Positions 61,901 through 64,000 of a stretch of DNA of 64,000 bases are shown in pieces. The notes beneath the pieces are model-generated. The model saw only the letters and a program-made list of their open reading frames with translations, made no database searches and was not told the origin of the DNA. Position numbers and translations under genes: made by a program. The DNA comes from Hyphomicrobiales bacterium (lineage in GTDB: Bacteria > Pseudomonadota > Alphaproteobacteria > Rhizobiales > Rhizobiaceae): positions 62,001 through 126,000 of the forward strand of contig UEHQ01000021.1 of NCBI GenBank assembly GCA_900489925.1, given 5' to 3'. Every line of letters starts with the position of its first letter. Positions within the stretch are counted from its first letter, which is position 1.

Positions 61901-62180
61901 GATCGAGGCCAGCCACCTGCGACTGCGCCCCATTCTGATGACGGCGTTCGCCTTTATTTTCGGCGTCCTGCCGCTCGCGATCGCCACCGGCCCCGGCGCC
62001 GAAATGCGCCAATCACTGGGGACGGCCGTTTTCTCCGGGATGCTCGGCGTAACGTTCTTTGGCCTGTTCCTGACGCCTGTTTTCTATGTCGTCCTGCATT
62101 CGTGGCGGCGGAAGCCCGTCGCGTCCGCCGAGACCGAAACTGCCGTCGAGGAAGAGCCGAAGGTCGAAGCCTCGTCATGA
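58983..62180 (+). CDS. RND multidrug efflux permease (AcrB/BepE-type)
   Basis: 1065 residues. Start MRFAHFFVNRPIFAAVISIV and PVSQYPEIAPPTIVVRTSYP; helix 4 Asp pair in AIGIVVDDAIVVVENVERNL and Lys in IGLAAKNAILIVEFARQAEE show a complete proton relay. Porter-domain motifs (GVEDMLYMSSYSSADGAMSL) are intact. It is closely similar in plan to the permease at 44711 but differs at many positions, so it is a paralogue not a recent duplicate. Its 3' end overlaps the convergent acyltransferase gene by 6 bases. Confidence 0.95.
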   Translation: MRFAHFFVNRPIFAAVISIVFLVVGSIAYTQLPVSQYPEIAPPTIVVRTSYPGADPQTIADTVSTPLEQQINGVEDMLYMSSYSSADGAMSLTITFKLGTDLDKVQVLVQNRVSIALPRLPEEVQRLGVTTDKSSPDLMMVVHLLSPSHRYDQLYVSNYARNRIRDVLVRLDGVGDVQIFGERQYSMRIWLDPEKLSAYQMTSDDVVAALRDQNVQVSGGKIGAPPVTGKNAFEYTVRTNGRFSDVREFRYVIVKSTASGRLVQLQDVARIELGAQDYVTNSYLNNDPAVALGIFARPGTNALDTAHQVQGIMKDLARNFPQGLEYRIVYDTTEFISDSIYEVYRTIAEAAILVAIVVLVFLQSWRTAIIPIIAIPVSLIGTFAILFAFGFSLNMLTLFGLVLAIGIVVDDAIVVVENVERNLARGMTPKEAAHVTMDEVGTAVVAISLVLIAVFVPTAFIPGISGQFYKQFAVTISVTTAISALNSLTLSPALAGILLKSHDHETRRTNIASRIGRGLANGFNHGFDRMSAGYSWIIRHLVSSWVGLTCSLLVFAGLLTATWYMGTKVPSGFIPTMDQGYAIIVVQLPDGASLARTDAVVKQVGDIARTVPGVGNAVQFAGFSGATFTNASNAGVVFVPFKSFAEREEGGETANKIIGELFGKLQSIQEAFIIAIPPPSVRGVGNSGGFKMQISDLENADMTRVLGLARQMMGAAATTEGLTGVFTTFSDASPQYFLAIDRDKARFLNVPIPNIFNALSINLGVAYVNDFNAFGRVYQVRAQADRQYRMDREDILALKVRSATGALVPLGTLMDIQDSSGPSLVQRYNMYVSVPLQGNPTPGTSTGDAIKKMEALATKILPPGTTFEWTELAYQETHTGNTAIYIFILSVVFVFLALAAQYESWILPLAIILIVPLAVLAALIGVWLRGMDNNVLTQIGLIVLIGLAAKNAILIVEFARQAEEQGKSPVEAAIEASHLRLRPILMTAFAFIFGVLPLAIATGPGAEMRQSLGTAVFSGMLGVTFFGLFLTPVFYVVLHSWRRKPVASAETETAVEEEPKVEASS

Positions 62181-63182
62181 AGGACGCCGCGCCAGCGCGC
62201 CCTGCTTTGACCCGGTCCGCGAGAACATCTTCCTGAAGGGCTTTTCGACGAACTCGTAAGCCGCCGTGCCGAGGATCGTGCCGCCGATCACCGACGCCAC
62301 CACCGTCGGTGCAGAGGAAAGACCGGCGAAGCCAGCGATCTTGACGATCACCGAAATCGCCAGCGTATGCCAGAGGTAGATCGAATAGGACGCATCGCCG
62401 AGATAGGTCAGCAGCGGGACCCGCCCGATGCTTCCATCGGCTTCCAGCGACACCATGCCGTAGACAAGCGCCATCGCCAGCGGGCCGCAGATCGCTTCGT
62501 CGAAATCAGCGCCGATCAGGAAGATCGCGGCAAAGCCCGAAAGCGACGCGCCGACACAGGCGAGCCCGAGGCTGGTGCCGGCGATCCATCGGCGAAGCCA
62601 GAGTTCGGCAAGGAAAACGCCGCCGAGAAACTCGAGAATGATCGGCCGGGTGTAGGTATGAAGCGCCGGAGACGTCGGCTGGAAGATCAAGCCGAATGCG
62701 AAGAAGCCGCCGAACGCCAGCGAAAGAAAGCCTAGCCGCCAGTTGCGCGGCAAAAACAGCGCACCGGCAAACAGCACGTAGAAGAAAATCTCGAAGTTCA
62801 GCGTCCAGCCCTGGACCAGAACCGGCCAGATCTCGCCATTGCTCGGCGATCGCATCGGAACAAAGAAGAGCGAGGCAATGATATGCGACGCCGTCAGCTT
62901 GAGATTGGGAAATAGCCCGACCACCGCACCGACGATCATGACAGCCGTGACCAGCCAGTAGGACGGCGCGATGCGACGAACGCGATCAAACAGGAACTGC
63001 TGCGGCGACATCGGCCGGCGGTCGCTGATGACCCACATGATGAAACCGCTGATGACGAAAAACACGTCGACGCCGGCCGCACCGATCGCAAAGTGCTCGC
63101 CAACCTTTTCCGCCGCGTGAAAGACGACGACAGCGAGCGCTGCAAAGGCGCGCAGATATTGGATGCCGTAAAGAGTCTTCAT
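62175..63182 (-). CDS. Acyltransferase-3 family membrane protein (ExoZ-like)
   Basis: 335 residues, about ten helices. Start IQYLRAFAALAVVVFHAAEK with the catalytic His in VFHAA, GVDVFFVISGFIMWVI and DRVRRIAPSYWLVT (R-R-x-P-x-Y motif), and the closing YSIYLWHT segment, all hallmarks of the O-acyltransferase family that acetylates surface polysaccharides. It lies 50 bases after the O-antigen ligase-like gene in the same direction, so it probably modifies the polymer made by that locus. Confidence 0.93.
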   Translation of the reverse strand: MKTLYGIQYLRAFAALAVVVFHAAEKVGEHFAIGAAGVDVFFVISGFIMWVISDRRPMSPQQFLFDRVRRIAPSYWLVTAVMIVGAVVGLFPNLKLTASHIIASLFFVPMRSPSNGEIWPVLVQGWTLNFEIFFYVLFAGALFLPRNWRLGFLSLAFGGFFAFGLIFQPTSPALHTYTRPIILEFLGGVFLAELWLRRWIAGTSLGLACVGASLSGFAAIFLIGADFDEAICGPLAMALVYGMVSLEADGSIGRVPLLTYLGDASYSIYLWHTLAISVIVKIAGFAGLSSAPTVVASVIGGTILGTAAYEFVEKPFRKMFSRTGSKQGALARRPS

Positions 63183-63231
63183 CCGGTTCCCTCGAATGAC
63201 CGATCAACGCCGGTCTGAAATGCAAATGACG

Positions 63232-64000
63232 TTATGGCATCACCGGTTCTGGCAGCCTTTGCCGACGCCAGTTGCCGGCGGCCGGCAAGCGTCGAGGGGC
63301 GGCCAATTTCCCGGCTGCAAAATAGAAAAGAAATGTCCCGACATTGTAGGGAGTCAGGATGTCGATCTCGACAAAGGAGCGGATCGTGAGCAGCACCGCG
63401 ATAGCGAACAGCAGGTAGGACTCGTCGTTCCTGATGTCCTCGATCAGGCGGCGCAGATGCCCCCACAGGATCCGAAGCAGCGTTAGGGCAAGCGTGATCA
63501 CGCCGGCCAGGCCAAGCTCCACGGCCGTCTCGATATAGGTGTTGTGGAAATGGAAGCCGCTGCGCGAGCCGATGAAGAACTCTTCCCACAGACGCTCGGC
63601 CTCCGAAAACCCCTGGACCCAATAAGCCTGGTAGCCAACGCCGAAAATCGGATTCTGCTGCGCCGCCTCGATCCCCTGTTGCCAAAGATAGGTTCGGCCG
63701 GTCAGCGTGGAATCCTTGCCGAAAATACCGAGCACGGCATCGACAGCACCCAGATAGACACCCGCCACGGCCAGAACGATGACCGCAACGCCGCCGCCCA
63801 CGACCAAGAGCTTGCGTTGATTGGGCGTCAGCGCCAGCACAACCCGAAGCCCCACGATCAGCGCGATCACCACGAACGTGGTCAGGACCGATGTTGCCGA
63901 CTGGCAGGCAAGGAGGCAGTAGGCGGACAATAGGCCGACCACACCGGCAGCCGCCATCCAGAGGCGGCGCTCACCGAAGATGAACACCGCCGCGAAGCAA
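63232..64000 (-). CDS. O-antigen ligase / ExoQ-like polymerase (partial)
   Basis: C-terminal 256 residues of a polytopic membrane protein whose start lies beyond the right edge; the frame is open to base 64000 (CFAAVFIFGERRLW). The family signature STLTGRTYLWQQGIEAAQQN and PIFGVGYQAYWVQGF is followed by FHFHNTYIETAVELGLAGVI, containing the catalytic-type His-Asn of Wzy_C/WaaL proteins. ExoQ-type polymerase or ligase cannot be told apart here. It heads into another polysaccharide region with the acyltransferase downstream. Confidence 0.88.
   Translation of the reverse strand, partial: CFAAVFIFGERRLWMAAAGVVGLLSAYCLLACQSATSVLTTFVVIALIVGLRVVLALTPNQRKLLVVGGGVAVIVLAVAGVYLGAVDAVLGIFGKDSTLTGRTYLWQQGIEAAQQNPIFGVGYQAYWVQGFSEAERLWEEFFIGSRSGFHFHNTYIETAVELGLAGVITLALTLLRILWGHLRRLIEDIRNDESYLLFAIAVLLTIRSFVEIDILTPYNVGTFLFYFAAGKLAAPRRLPAAGNWRRQRLPEPVMP

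Noticed and set aside
1..64000. tRNA, rRNA, CRISPR arrays, insertion sequences
   Set aside because: Scanning by eye found no cloverleaf-like gene, no regular direct-repeat array and no transposase-like frame. A covariance-model search would settle small RNAs.

Overview
The window looks like a chromosomal segment of an alphaproteobacterium of the order Hyphomicrobiales, most likely Rhizobium or a close relative. It carries the cell-cycle genes sciP, ctrA and chpT, an EipA/DUF1134 envelope gene, an RpoH with alphaproteobacterial features, LpsL and Ugd uronic-acid genes, and pairs of AcrB/Bep-type RND pumps. Taxonomy is inferred from gene content only.

Layout. 1-4.0 kb: the 3' part of a LivH-type permease, a CysQ-like phosphatase, a DUF2793 protein and a LuxR-type regulator. 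4.3-8.8 kb: a cell-cycle block of sciP, a small acetyltransferase, a FliJ-like coiled-coil gene, ctrA, an atypical single-domain receiver, chpT and eipA. The ctrA leader holds four GANTC (CcrM) sites. 8.9-17.4 kb: housekeeping genes, namely a coiled-coil membrane protein, a SpoU-type methyltransferase, an RluD-type pseudouridine synthase, rpoH, a long acidic membrane-anchored protein of unknown role, and purA. 17.5-23.4 kb: a gene-poor stretch with a frameshifted EamA transporter, a GNAT gene, a DUF2721 protein, a Met-rich MXKDX protein, a small secreted protein, a VOC protein and broken remnants.

23.4-32.7 kb: an exopolysaccharide locus. It has an SGNH hydrolase facing a tightly coupled operon of glycosyltransferase, GDP-mannose 3,5-epimerase-like enzyme, Wzx flippase, Wzy polymerase and hexapeptide acyltransferase, with a Wzc-like tyrosine kinase upstream. 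32.9-35.3 kb: an MhqD/MhqO-like pair and ung. 35.4-40.7 kb: phosphomannomutase, ManC, Ugd and LpsL, which would supply GDP-mannose, UDP-glucuronate and UDP-galacturonate. The GDP-mannose made here could feed the epimerase of the polysaccharide operon.

40.7-44.6 kb: a PAS-GGDEF-EAL protein and a two-gene sugar-acid dehydrogenase operon. 44.7-62.2 kb: three drug-efflux systems (two RND, one EmrAB) with a LysR or MarR regulator beside two of them. Also here are an esterase-fold protein that has lost its catalytic Ser and His, an SDR/LysR pair and a 3-methyladenine DNA glycosylase. 62.2-64 kb: an acyltransferase-3 protein and the 3' part of an O-antigen ligase/ExoQ-like gene, which begin another polysaccharide region. 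I recognised no tRNA, rRNA, CRISPR array or intact insertion sequence.

The most interesting points are the GME-like epimerase, whose catalytic residues all match the plant enzyme at one constant offset, the compact sciP-ctrA-chpT block with an odd receiver, and the apparently dead esterase in the RND operon.
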